Shown here in pieces: positions 35,603 through 43,442 of a DNA stretch of 64,000 nucleotides. The DNA is taken from positions 682,001 to 746,000 of the forward strand of contig NZ_JQMP01000003.1 of assembly GCF_000744775.1 (NCBI RefSeq). Direction: 5' to 3'. How positions within the stretch are numbered: position 1 is the first letter of the stretch; every line of letters starts with the position of its first letter. The position numbers and the translations under genes were made by a program. Below the pieces are notes generated by a model that made no database searches, was not told the DNA's origin, and worked only from the letters and a program-made list of their open reading frames with translations. Source of the stretch: Thermorudis peleae. GTDB lineage: Bacteria; Chloroflexota; Chloroflexia; Thermomicrobiales; Thermomicrobiaceae.

Positions 35603-35748
35603 CGCACTACCATATGGTCACTGCCGCACGAGGCTTGTGCAGTGTTCGACAATATGCTCGTTCTGAAAGTTATCGTGGGGATTGTTCAGTGCTGTGGGAT
35701 AGAGCGGCACATCTGCGTCCTCCCCCCTTCGCTCGAGGCAGGTCGGAC

Positions 35749-35884
35749 ACGGCGGCAGCGGTAGACCTGGCTTCGTCGCTCTCATGCGACGTCACAGTTG
35801 CGGCACAGCCCCGGATTTGCACCGGAGTTCCCCCATGTGGACGAGAGGGCGTCATGTCCCCACCGCTCTCGCACCTGCCGCCGT
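35749..35884 (-). promoter_or_regulatory. Cobalamin (B12) riboswitch
   Basis: On the minus strand a perfect 10-bp P1 stem (ACGGCGGCAG pairing with CTGCCGCCGT) encloses the canonical core: GGGGGAACTCCGGTG, then CAAATCCGGGGCTG, TGCCGCAACTGTGA and the B12 box CGAAGCCAGGTCTACC. It lies about 147 bp upstream of the barrel-protein start and reads in the direction of the four-gene ECF operon, so the operon should be repressed by adenosyl- or other cobalamins. The sequence 35603-35748 between the aptamer and the gene should hold the expression platform; I cannot assign a clear terminator there. Confidence 0.93.
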
Positions 35885-35969
35885 CTCGCGAACCGATCAG
35901 TCACCAAACCATGCGCCTATCACGGCGCCGCCTTCAGTTTGACTGAGGAAGAGAAACGCTGTCAAGCAG
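35885..35969. other. Short spacer upstream of the riboswitch
   Basis: This sequence separates the end of the iron alcohol dehydrogenase gene from the riboswitch aptamer and must contain the promoter of the B12 operon. I see no strong -35/-10 pair by eye and no coding sequence. Confidence 0.3.
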
Positions 35970-37265
35970 TTACCAGTAGCGCAGAGCGTTCCGAAAGATC
36001 TGCTCTAGCGCCTTGCCATCAACTGGGCGTGGTGAGTTCACGAGCAAGCGTTGCTGTTTCAAGGTGCCGTCAACGAGTCCTTCAATGTCGCGTTCACTGT
36101 AACCGAGCGCCTCAAGTCCATTGGGGATGCCAAGGTCTTGCATCAATTGTTGGATATAGTCAGCAACGGCTTCTGCGGCAGCGCGAACCGGCATGCCTGC
36201 AGTGTTTATGCCAAGCATCGCTGCGACCTCAGCGTGGCGCTCAGGCCACGCTGGCGCGGTAAACCGGAATGCTGCGGGCGCGTTAATAATGACGGAGAGT
36301 CCGTGGGGCACAATCGGCTCATCAACGTTGTAGTCCGGTGGGAAGTAGTCGCGCACCATGCCAGCTACTGGATAGGCCATGGCGTGTGGAATATGCACGC
36401 CAGCATTGCCGAATCCAATGCCGGCAAAGGTGCTGGCTAAAAGCATGTAGCTCCGCGCTTCGACGTCGAGCGGATTATAGACAGCGCGGCGTAAGTACTG
36501 CGCTCCCCAGCGAATTGCTTGCGCACTCCAGAGATCGGCGACTGGATTTGAGCCAATATACGCGGGACGTTCAGCAGGATTCGTTACGGCTGGCCGAACA
36601 TGGTATGGCTTGGCGGTATAGGACTCGATCGCATGGCACAGGACGTCGAAGCCAGCGCAGGCGGTTACCATTGGTGGGCAGGAGAGGGTATTCAGTGGAT
36701 CAATAATGGCAAGACTTGGGCGAATGTAGCGGTGGGAAATTCCCGTTTTCACCTTCTGTTGCAACAGGTCCAACACGATGACTGCGGTTGTCTCACTGCC
36801 GGTCCCAGCAGTGGTTGGGAGCGCGATGTGCGGTTTGAGTGGACCGGGAACGGGCTTCCCTTGTCCGATCGGCTTGTTGATGTAGTCCATTAACTCTCCA
36901 GGATGGGTGCTGAACAAGTTCATCGCCTTCGCCGTGTCAATCGTGCTGCCTCCACCAAGCGAAATAAATGCTTCTGGCTGGACTCGACGGGCAAAGGCGA
37001 TCGCGTCATTGAGCGAGCGGTCGGTTGGCTCAACATGGACAGCATCATATATTTCGAGTTCAACACCAGCGTCACGAATGACCTGCTCAACTCGATCGAC
37101 GAAGCCAAACTGGCGCAAGTTCCGATCCGTCACGAGGAGCGCGCGCCGGATGCCGAGTCGGTTCAGCTCGTAACCCAATTCGAGTGTGGCACCGATCCCA
37201 AAACGGATGGGCACAGCGTCAACGGCAATAACTGTTTCGGTCGGCAAGAGCGAGTCCCGTGGCAT
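35970..37265 (-). CDS. Iron-containing alcohol dehydrogenase, hydroxyacid-oxoacid transhydrogenase/4-hydroxybutyrate dehydrogenase type
   Basis: A 431-residue group III alcohol dehydrogenase. The NAD-binding SLGGGSTIDTAKAMN segment is near residue 100, the ALPTTAGTGSETT loop near 150, and metal ligands in GFDVLCHAIESYTA (about 207) and HIPHAMAYPVAG (about 282). Its length and the long insert after ESYTAKPY match mammalian ADHFE1 (4-hydroxybutyrate:2-oxoglutarate transhydrogenase). It follows the lactonase gene by 31 bp in the same operon, which suggests oxidation of 4-hydroxybutyrate released from a lactone to succinate semialdehyde. Confidence 0.85.
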   Translation of the reverse strand: MPRDSLLPTETVIAVDAVPIRFGIGATLELGYELNRLGIRRALLVTDRNLRQFGFVDRVEQVIRDAGVELEIYDAVHVEPTDRSLNDAIAFARRVQPEAFISLGGGSTIDTAKAMNLFSTHPGELMDYINKPIGQGKPVPGPLKPHIALPTTAGTGSETTAVIVLDLLQQKVKTGISHRYIRPSLAIIDPLNTLSCPPMVTACAGFDVLCHAIESYTAKPYHVRPAVTNPAERPAYIGSNPVADLWSAQAIRWGAQYLRRAVYNPLDVEARSYMLLASTFAGIGFGNAGVHIPHAMAYPVAGMVRDYFPPDYNVDEPIVPHGLSVIINAPAAFRFTAPAWPERHAEVAAMLGINTAGMPVRAAAEAVADYIQQLMQDLGIPNGLEALGYSERDIEGLVDGTLKQQRLLVNSPRPVDGKALEQIFRNALRYW

Positions 37266-37296
37266 ATGAGTGCCTACCTTTCATGTGCACTGCGCA

Positions 37297-38112
37297 TTAC
37301 TCGTAGTATTCTGGTGCTTTCTTCAGTTCTCGGAACTTGTCCATGTCATGGCCATAGCCAATCACCGCGTTATATTTACGGGCGAGTTGTTTGATCTCAT
37401 ACATTGAGCGGAAGTATGCGACTGTATCATATACGATGCCGGAGAGGTGCCATTCTTTGAGATTGCGCTCAAGATAGATGGCGTCAGACGTGAAGATGAA
37501 TGTGCCGGAGTGCTGGGTATGGGCCACCATGCCAATTAATCCCGGTGTATGGCCAGGCCAGTGATAGAGGTGTAAGTCCGGAGCAAGCTCGAGATGATGG
37601 CCAACCATAAGTTCATAGTTAATTCCTGGTAACTCGAACTCTCCTTTGACATACGCACCAGAGAAATCAACTGGGCCAACATGGGTCACTTTCAATGCAT
37701 GCGCGAGTTCATCCTCGTGCACAATGATTCCCCGACTTCCAGCCTTGGTTCCACGGAAGAAATCAAGGCAGCCGCAGTGATCAAGATGTAAGTGCGAAAT
37801 GATAATAATATCAATGTCGCTCATCTTGAGACCAAGTTGGTCGAGTTGTGCTGGGAGGAGTTGGCGATCCGTTGCTCGGTAGGGAAAGATAGGTTGGAGT
37901 TCCTTTGGCCAACGCTTCTCCCATTCCGGGTGACAGGTTGCATCGTAGAGAACCCAGCCAAGTTGTGGATGCTCAATTAAGACTGTGTAGGTAGGAATCG
38001 TTACCCATTCAGCAGGTGGATGTTGATTATCAACGGTGGCTGGGTGAGGAATGTGATAGAGCCAGGCGTAGTCAAGGTCGAGTGTGCCGTTGTCGAGGAT
38101 GAAAACCTTCAT
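37297..38112 (-). CDS. Metallo-beta-lactamase-fold lactonase (AHL lactonase / AttM-BlcC type)
   Basis: A 271-residue metallohydrolase with the dinuclear zinc motif SHLHLDHCGCLDFF near residue 106, a His in YHWPGHTPGLIGM near 187 and an Asp in FTSDAIYLERN near 211. The motif HxHxDH followed by distant His and Asp is that of N-acyl-homoserine lactonases and gamma-butyrolactonases. Coupling with an iron alcohol dehydrogenase favours a butyrolactone substrate over quorum-sensing signals. There is a strong ribosome site (GTAGGAGGTAGATC) just before the ATG. Confidence 0.85.
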   Translation of the reverse strand: MKVFILDNGTLDLDYAWLYHIPHPATVDNQHPPAEWVTIPTYTVLIEHPQLGWVLYDATCHPEWEKRWPKELQPIFPYRATDRQLLPAQLDQLGLKMSDIDIIIISHLHLDHCGCLDFFRGTKAGSRGIIVHEDELAHALKVTHVGPVDFSGAYVKGEFELPGINYELMVGHHLELAPDLHLYHWPGHTPGLIGMVAHTQHSGTFIFTSDAIYLERNLKEWHLSGIVYDTVAYFRSMYEIKQLARKYNAVIGYGHDMDKFRELKKAPEYYE

Positions 38113-38161
38113 GATCTACCTCCTACCTCGGCTGTCTAATAGACCGAATCCTTTGGTACTC

Positions 38162-38175
38162 GGCACTGCAGTGCC
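38162..38175. repeat. 14-bp perfect palindrome in the lactonase leader
   Basis: GGCACTGCAGTGCC is perfectly self-complementary and lies between the predicted lactonase promoter and its start codon, about 50 bp upstream of the ATG. It is a plausible operator for a dimeric repressor, or a small hairpin. Confidence 0.4.
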
Positions 38176-38283
38176 CTCGCTGATCTTGCAGAAGCCGACC
38201 CCTCGGCAATACCCGGAGTAGGAGGGTGTTGTAGCGGAGTCGCGTCGGGGAGGCTGCTACAAAACCAACTGGAATTTCTCCCC

Positions 38284-38313
38284 ATTCTAGTGGGGGCCTT
38301 TGCGCCTTGTCAA
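38284..38313 (-). promoter_or_regulatory. Promoter of the lactonase-dehydrogenase operon
   Basis: Minus strand TTGACA (38308-38313), 18-bp spacer, TAGAAT (38284-38289). It implies a 5' leader of about 165 nt carrying the 14-bp palindrome. The whole region 38113-38440 otherwise holds no gene I can support. Confidence 0.6.
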
Positions 38314-38440
38314 GCAGGTTCTTGATGCTGAAATCGATGCCAAAGGGGCTGTACAAAAGGCCAACCATTGCTTGCAATGCCGTGCAAGCCGGATTACCCT
38401 CTGGAAGATGACTGGGTAAGTGTGATGGGCAAGTGGCGGA

Positions 38441-39325
38441 GTGACGTGGCAAGCAGTTGTGCGGCGTGGGCTCCTGATACACTCGCCGCGTGTTAATACG
38501 AACGCATTTTGGCGCAGTGTCAAGGCGCGGCCGGTTCATGAGGGCGTCAACCTCCTCATCTTTCGCCCGTTGGGGTATGTGCTTGCCCGTGCGCTTCTGC
38601 CAACGCGGGTGAAGCCACCCCACATTGTGCTCGCCCATACAGCGCTTGGCATGGTTGCTGCACGCTGTATTGTGGCACATGCCGACCTGCCTGCAGCACT
38701 GCTCCTGCAAGTGAAAACCCTCTTGGATAACGTTGACGGACAACTTGCGCGGCTACGGGGCGAGGAGAGCGCACTTGGCCGGTATCTCGATACAGAGGCC
38801 GATTTCGTCGCTAACGCTGCGTTGTTCTGGGCACTTGGTCGCCGGACCCGTGCACCGTGGCAAGCGCTCCTGGCGTTTGGCTGGTTTACGCTCGTGCTCT
38901 CGTGGGATTTCAACGTCGAGTATTGCTACCGACACGTGCGTGGTGAACGCTTCCGGCCAGCGTTGCCTGAACCCGAACATGGCGTGGCACGGGTCCTCGG
39001 ACATCTCTACCAGTACTTCTTTGCACCGCAGGATCAGCTTATTCGCTGGATTGAACAGCAAAGTTTTGCATGGATAACGCGCCATGTTTCGCCAGAAGAG
39101 CGCGCGAGGCTAGCGTTGCATTGGTGGGACCGATCGGTCCTTATCGCAGTGGTGAATTTTGGTCTCACGACGCAATATTGCTGGCTGGGATGGTTTGTGG
39201 CGCGTCATCGCCCACGAGGGTTTCTCTCGTTTGTTCTGGCGCAAGGACCGTACTTAGGGCTGGTTTATCTATGGCGCATCTTTCGGATTCGCTGCGCTAT
39301 CCAATCCCAACGGTCGCTGCGTTAA
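38441..39325 (+). CDS. CDP-alcohol phosphatidyltransferase family protein
   Basis: A 294-residue membrane enzyme. The family motif D-x2-DG-x2-AR-x8-G-x3-D-x3-D is read in DNVDGQLARLRGEESALGRY followed by LDTEADF, around residues 92-119. It transfers a phospho-alcohol from CDP-linked donors to an acceptor alcohol in phospholipid synthesis; the exact product cannot be told. The protein is longer than PgsA and has only moderately hydrophobic helices after the motif. The GTG start at 38441 is provisional because no strong ribosome site is visible. It overlaps the next gene by 55 bp. Confidence 0.75.
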   Translation: MTWQAVVRRGLLIHSPRVNTNAFWRSVKARPVHEGVNLLIFRPLGYVLARALLPTRVKPPHIVLAHTALGMVAARCIVAHADLPAALLLQVKTLLDNVDGQLARLRGEESALGRYLDTEADFVANAALFWALGRRTRAPWQALLAFGWFTLVLSWDFNVEYCYRHVRGERFRPALPEPEHGVARVLGHLYQYFFAPQDQLIRWIEQQSFAWITRHVSPEERARLALHWWDRSVLIAVVNFGLTTQYCWLGWFVARHRPRGFLSFVLAQGPYLGLVYLWRIFRIRCAIQSQRSLR

Positions 39326-39711
39326 TTCAAGGCCCCTCAGCACGTATCTTACTTGTGCGGACGACCAAGTGGCGAGGCCTTTGGGGCATCCCTGGTGGCA
39401 AAGTCCAGTGGGGCGAGCGGCTTGAGGATGCCCTCCGGCGCGAAACCCGGGAAGAAGTCGGGCTCGAACTGGACACAATCAGGCTGCTCCTGGTTCAAGA
39501 AGCGATTTTTGATCCCCAGTTTCGTGAGCCGATGCATTTTCTCTTGCTCAATTACATTGCCTCGACAACCATGGAGAAGGTGACGCCGAATGAGGAAATT
39601 GTCGATTGGGCCTGGGTTCTTCCCGAAGCTGCACTCACGTATCCGATGAACAGCTATACGCGTGTCTTACTAGAGCGCTATCTCCAAGAGCGGCGTACCG
39701 CGGCGGAATAG
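39271..39711 (+). CDS. Nudix hydrolase
   Basis: A 146-residue single-domain Nudix protein. The Nudix box (G-x5-E-x7-REUxEExGU) is complete in GGKVQWGERLEDALRRE followed by TREEVGLEL, around residues 42-66. It would hydrolyse nucleoside diphosphates linked to another moiety; the substrate is unknown. I take the ATG at 39271, inside the end of the preceding gene, because it starts the beta strand IPTVAALI at the usual distance from the box. Overlap with a CDP-alcohol enzyme hints at a CDP-linked substrate, which is speculative. Confidence 0.82.
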   Translation: MAHLSDSLRYPIPTVAALIQGPSARILLVRTTKWRGLWGIPGGKVQWGERLEDALRRETREEVGLELDTIRLLLVQEAIFDPQFREPMHFLLLNYIASTTMEKVTPNEEIVDWAWVLPEAALTYPMNSYTRVLLERYLQERRTAAE

Positions 39712-40086
39712 AGCAGTGCGGACTATTGGGCAATGCTTCGCTATACTCAGTAGCAATGAGGCTTGTGCTCGGAGGGGATGTTCCCAGGTGGTTGTTCTGG
39801 GCGGGAGCATAAGCCGGTAATGCCAATGTCAACGCGTCAAGTTTACTGTGGCCATCGCAAAGCTGTGTCAAAACCGTACTGCTAAGCGGCAATTCGGCGC
39901 GAAAGCGCATGCACACTCGCGTAGCGATATGGAGTAAGAGAGCAGGGCGGTCCGACCAATTCTCAAACGCTTCAGCGGTTTTCATCGTATTCCCTGGAGA
40001 AAGGAATGTGTGGGTAACAAGACAGCAAGCAAGCGGAACGCGGCCCTATTCTATCAATAATTTGTTATTCCGAGAGGGGTTAGCTA
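39712..40086. other. 375-bp noncoding stretch before folE
   Basis: No supported gene. A minus-strand reading frame (39635-39985) begins with an ATG but overlaps the end of the Nudix gene antisense and shows no domain. The last 35 bp before the folE ribosome site are AT-rich (TATTCT ... AATAATTTGTTATT) and probably contain its promoter. Confidence 0.35.
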
Positions 40087-40698
40087 ATGCGGAACGATCA
40101 GATCATTGAGATTGAGGACACTGGTCTTGCATTCGCGACAACGTGTGATATCGAGCGATTGCAAGCGCTTGCTCGCGAGTGGCTCGAGCTCCTCGGTGAA
40201 GATCCTGAGCGTGAAGGGCTGCAGAAGACCCCAGAACGGATGGCGAAAGCCTGGGCATTCCTCACCCGTGGCTATCGCCAAGACTTGGATGCCATTGTCA
40301 ATGGGGCGATTTTTCAAGCAGAAGACAGTGCGATGGTTGTCGTCAAAGGGATCGAGTTTTATTCGATGTGTGAGCATCATCTCCTTCCATTCTTTGGCAA
40401 AGTACATATTGGCTACATTCCAGATGGGAAGATTCTTGGTCTCAGTAAATTTGCGCGAATAACTGACATGTTTGCGCGCCGACTTCAGGTGCAGGAACGG
40501 CTAACGGTGCAAATTGCTGAGGCTATCCAGCACGTTCTTCAGCCGCGCGGTGTCGGCGTTGTGATCGAAGGGGTCCACCTCTGCATGATGATGCGGGGAG
40601 TTGAAAAGCAGCATTCGCAAACCACGACCAGTGCGATGCTAGGCGTCTTCCGTGACTCACGCGAGACACGCGAAGAATTTCTGCGCTTACTCCAGTAG
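40087..40698 (+). CDS. folE: GTP cyclohydrolase I
   Basis: A 203-residue enzyme converting GTP to dihydroneopterin triphosphate for folate or pterins. The zinc site Cys/His is in [18 protein letters not shown] near residue 95, GLSKFARI and [12 protein letters not shown] follow, and the second Cys is in [12 protein letters not shown] near 160, ending with TTTSAMLG. The start has GAGAGGGG upstream. It is followed by a strong hairpin terminator. Confidence 0.96.
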   Translation: MRNDQIIEIEDTGLAFATTCDIERLQALAREWLELLGEDPEREGLQKTPERMAKAWAFLTRGYRQDLDAIVNGAIFQAEDSAMVVVKGIEFYSMCEHHLLPFFGKVHIGYIPDGKILGLSKFARITDMFARRLQVQERLTVQIAEAIQHVLQPRGVGVVIEGVHLCMMMRGVEKQHSQTTTSAMLGVFRDSRETREEFLRLLQ

Positions 40699-40741
40699 AG
40701 TTGAACGCTTTGCTAGAATCCTTCGCGAACCAGAGTGGTGG

Positions 40742-40776
40742 AGTACGGCGGTCATTCCGCCGTACTACTTTCTCTT
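40742..40776 (+). terminator. Intrinsic terminator after folE
   Basis: A perfect 10-bp stem (AGTACGGCGG/CCGCCGTACT) with a 5-base loop is followed by ACTTTCTCTT, a moderately T-rich tail. Confidence 0.75.
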
Positions 40777-40813
40777 GGCGGTGAGCAACGGGATAGACTG
40801 GGAAGGGTGTTCA

Positions 40814-41395
40814 ATGCCGGTGAAGATCCTGGGCATTGCCGGAAGTTTGCGTCAAGGTTCCTACAATCGCCGCCTCCTTGATGTGGCTGCATCGCTTTTG
40901 CCCGCTGATGCAACGCTTGAGATCTTTGACCTGCATGGCATCCCGCTGTACAACCAAGACGTTGAACGGGCTGGCTTACCGGAACCAGTTCGCGCCATGA
41001 AAGAGGCTGTGCGCCGGGCTGATGCCGTGCTCATTGCCACGCCTGAACATAATTGGTCGATCCCTGGCGTGTTGAAGAATGCGCTTGACTGGGTTTCACG
41101 TCCACCGGGCGACAATCCCTTCCGGGGGAAGCCAGTTGCCATTATGGGGGCATCAACTGGCCTTATGGGAACAGTGCGTGCGCAGCTGCATTTACGCCAG
41201 GTTCTTGCCTATCTTGAAGCGTATACGGTTACTCGACCGGAAGTACTCGTCGCGCAAGCAGCCGAGCGTTTCGATGCCGAAGGCCGTCTCATTGATCCGA
41301 CGGCCCGTCAGCTGATTGCCGATCTGCTGCAAGCACTCTATGAGCTGACCGTGCGCTTGCAGGCTGGAGAGCGGATGGTCAGTGCTCGGCAATAG
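40814..41395 (+). CDS. NADPH-dependent FMN reductase family protein
   Basis: A 193-residue flavodoxin-like reductase. The FMN phosphate loop GIAGSLRQGSYNRRL is at residues 7-21 and the isoalloxazine loop TPEHNWSIPGVLKNALDWVS near 77. Members reduce flavins, quinones, chromate or azo dyes. I start at the ATG 40814, preceded by GGGAAGGGTG; a longer frame upstream would run back through the folE terminator into folE and is not credible. Confidence 0.88.
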   Translation: MPVKILGIAGSLRQGSYNRRLLDVAASLLPADATLEIFDLHGIPLYNQDVERAGLPEPVRAMKEAVRRADAVLIATPEHNWSIPGVLKNALDWVSRPPGDNPFRGKPVAIMGASTGLMGTVRAQLHLRQVLAYLEAYTVTRPEVLVAQAAERFDAEGRLIDPTARQLIADLLQALYELTVRLQAGERMVSARQ

Positions 41396-41546
41396 CGCTT
41401 CCCTGGTGCAGCCTTCTCATCCAGCGTGCGCATCAGGTGGGCATCGATGGCCCTGGAGTTGCATCACGTGGCCATAAGGTCGTGTGATTTTCGGTGCCAA
41501 CAACAGACATGAGCACGTGGTGGATAATCTGATGAGTCATGAGAGC

Positions 41547-41575
41547 TTGACAGCGCATTATCGCCTGATTAGGCT
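41547..41575 (+). promoter_or_regulatory. Promoter of the peptide ABC importer operon
   Basis: TTGACA (41547-41552), 17-bp spacer, TAGGCT (41570-41575), about 70 bp before the start of the binding-protein gene. Confidence 0.55.
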
Positions 41576-41644
41576 TACCGCAGATTTTGAGCTTCCATGC
41601 TAGCCCGTGGGAACAGGAGCACGTGAGGAAGGAGTGGGCAGGAT

Positions 41645-43417
41645 ATGCACGATAAGGCGAGTGCGGCGTTTACCGCAGCCCTCACACGGCGAGATCTTTT
41701 GCGACGTGTTGCTGCCTTTGGGGCCAGTGCTGCCGTGACAGGTCTACTGGCTGCGTGTGGCGGCGGTGGTGGGAGCCAGGCAACTCCGACGATGGCTTCG
41801 GGCGGTGCGGCAACGCAGGCGCCAAGCGGCGGTACGACAGGGAATACCCCTGCTGCGACCACTGGCACACCAACGACAGCAGCTCCAGCAGCCAACCGGC
41901 CCACTCTCCGCTATGGCGTCTATGCTGCCGATATTCAGACAGTCGATCCGCACTATTCGGCTGCAACGCAGGACCGCAATATTGTCGATATGGTCTACAA
42001 CGGACTGATTCGGTATAAGCCTGGATCGAGCGATGAATTTGAGCCCGATCTTGCCGAGGTGTTACCCGAGCCGCAGATGGAGAACGGTAAGCAGGTCTGG
42101 GTTGTCAAGATCCGCAAAGGGGTGATGTGGCACCCCAGCCCCAAGACCGATGCGTATGAGGTAACGGCCGACGACGTTGTCTTCTCGTTCCAAAAGGCCG
42201 CTGACGCCAAGCGGTCAGGCTATTCCGGCGATTATCAAGGGATTACGGTTCAGAAAGTCGACGACTACACGGTTAAGTTCATTCTTGATCAGCCGCTCTC
42301 GAAGACATTGTTTTATCCCAAGATCGCTAACTATCAGGGCGGCTTTATCATGAGCAAGAAGGCGGTCGAAGCCCTCGGCCTCGATGCGATGAAGACAACA
42401 CCGGTTGGCACTGGGCCCTTCCAGCTCAAGAGCTATACGCCGAAAGGGCAGATGGAGCTCGTTGCCAACGATAAATACTTCCGTGGTGCCCCGAAGCTAG
42501 CTGGGGTGCTTATTCGTTTCATGCCTGATGCATCGAGCCGCGAGCTTGCGCTCCGCACCGGTGAGATGGATGTCATTAGTGGCATCCCCGATTCCACCTG
42601 GGTCAAGCGAATTAATCAAGAGCAGAATCTGCAGGCCGACGTCTTTGGCGTTGGTGAGTCAATTGTCATTCACCTGAACATGTCCAAGCCGCCGCTCGAT
42701 GATCTCCGCGTACGGCAAGCGATCTTCTATGCCATTGACCGTGACGCACATGCTGGAGTCTTCGGCGGGCCGCCAGTCGCTGAGCTCGTCTACTCGGCAG
42801 TGCCGGCGCAGTTGATGCCAGGAGGGTTGACCAAGGACGAGGCACAAGCGGCTGGAGTGCTCTATGGCAAAGATGTCAACAAGGCGAAGCAACTCCTCCA
42901 ATCAGCTGGGGTCTCGAATCTCACGTTAGAATGTGTTACTTCGGAGCGTGAAGACTATCGCAAGACATTCGAGGTACTCCAGCAGGAACTGGCCGCAATT
43001 GGGATTCAGTTAAAGCTGAACGTTGTTGATCATTCAACCTATCATAGTCTGATCCGACAAGATAAGAACCCAATCGTGGTCTACGTCGCATTCCGGCCCA
43101 ATGCTGACGTGATTCTGACTCAGTTCTATCTCTCCAGCTCAATTGTCGTCACTGGCAAGAGTCCGATCACGAACTTCTCGCACTATGACAAAATTGATGA
43201 CTTGATCCTCCAGGCGCGGACGGAGCAAGATCCCAACAAGCAAGCCCAGCTTTGGAAGCAGGCCAATATTAAGATTCTGCAGGATTGCGTGGCGTACCCG
43301 CTGTGCTTTGCGAACCAGGTTGTCGGCCGCTCGAAGGCGGTTGATTATGGGCATCCGCTCAAGGCGGTTCTGAATCTCTACCCGTCATTTACTGAGCAGA
43401 CGACGGTAAAGCGCTAG
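41645..43417 (+). CDS. Peptide/nickel-type ABC transporter substrate-binding lipoprotein (SBP_bac_5 family)
   Basis: A 590-residue extracytoplasmic solute-binding protein. The N-terminus has a twin-arginine-like TRRDLLRR stretch, a hydrophobic core and a lipobox LLAAC with Cys near residue 38, then a Gly/Thr/Ala/Pro linker to about 84. The mature domain carries the family pattern TVDPHYS, YEVTADDVVFSFQKA near 175 and PVGTGPFQLKSY near 255. It probably delivers oligopeptides or a similar ligand to the two permeases that follow. Confidence 0.9.
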   Translation: MHDKASAAFTAALTRRDLLRRVAAFGASAAVTGLLAACGGGGGSQATPTMASGGAATQAPSGGTTGNTPAATTGTPTTAAPAANRPTLRYGVYAADIQTVDPHYSAATQDRNIVDMVYNGLIRYKPGSSDEFEPDLAEVLPEPQMENGKQVWVVKIRKGVMWHPSPKTDAYEVTADDVVFSFQKAADAKRSGYSGDYQGITVQKVDDYTVKFILDQPLSKTLFYPKIANYQGGFIMSKKAVEALGLDAMKTTPVGTGPFQLKSYTPKGQMELVANDKYFRGAPKLAGVLIRFMPDASSRELALRTGEMDVISGIPDSTWVKRINQEQNLQADVFGVGESIVIHLNMSKPPLDDLRVRQAIFYAIDRDAHAGVFGGPPVAELVYSAVPAQLMPGGLTKDEAQAAGVLYGKDVNKAKQLLQSAGVSNLTLECVTSEREDYRKTFEVLQQELAAIGIQLKLNVVDHSTYHSLIRQDKNPIVVYVAFRPNADVILTQFYLSSSIVVTGKSPITNFSHYDKIDDLILQARTEQDPNKQAQLWKQANIKILQDCVAYPLCFANQVVGRSKAVDYGHPLKAVLNLYPSFTEQTTVKR

Positions 43418-43442
43418 GGTCGCTGCGGTATAGGGGCACAGT

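Noticed and set aside
34889-35764. 291-residue plus-strand reading frame
   Set aside because: It is antisense to the barrel-protein gene and runs into the riboswitch; no recognisable domain.
38123-38743. 206-residue minus-strand reading frame upstream of the lactonase
   Set aside because: It overlaps the CDP-alcohol phosphatidyltransferase antisense and covers the lactonase promoter and palindrome; composition is not protein-like.
39635-39985. 116-residue minus-strand reading frame
   Set aside because: It starts with an ATG and a weak purine stretch, but the 3' part is antisense to the Nudix gene and no motif is visible. Too weak to annotate as a gene.
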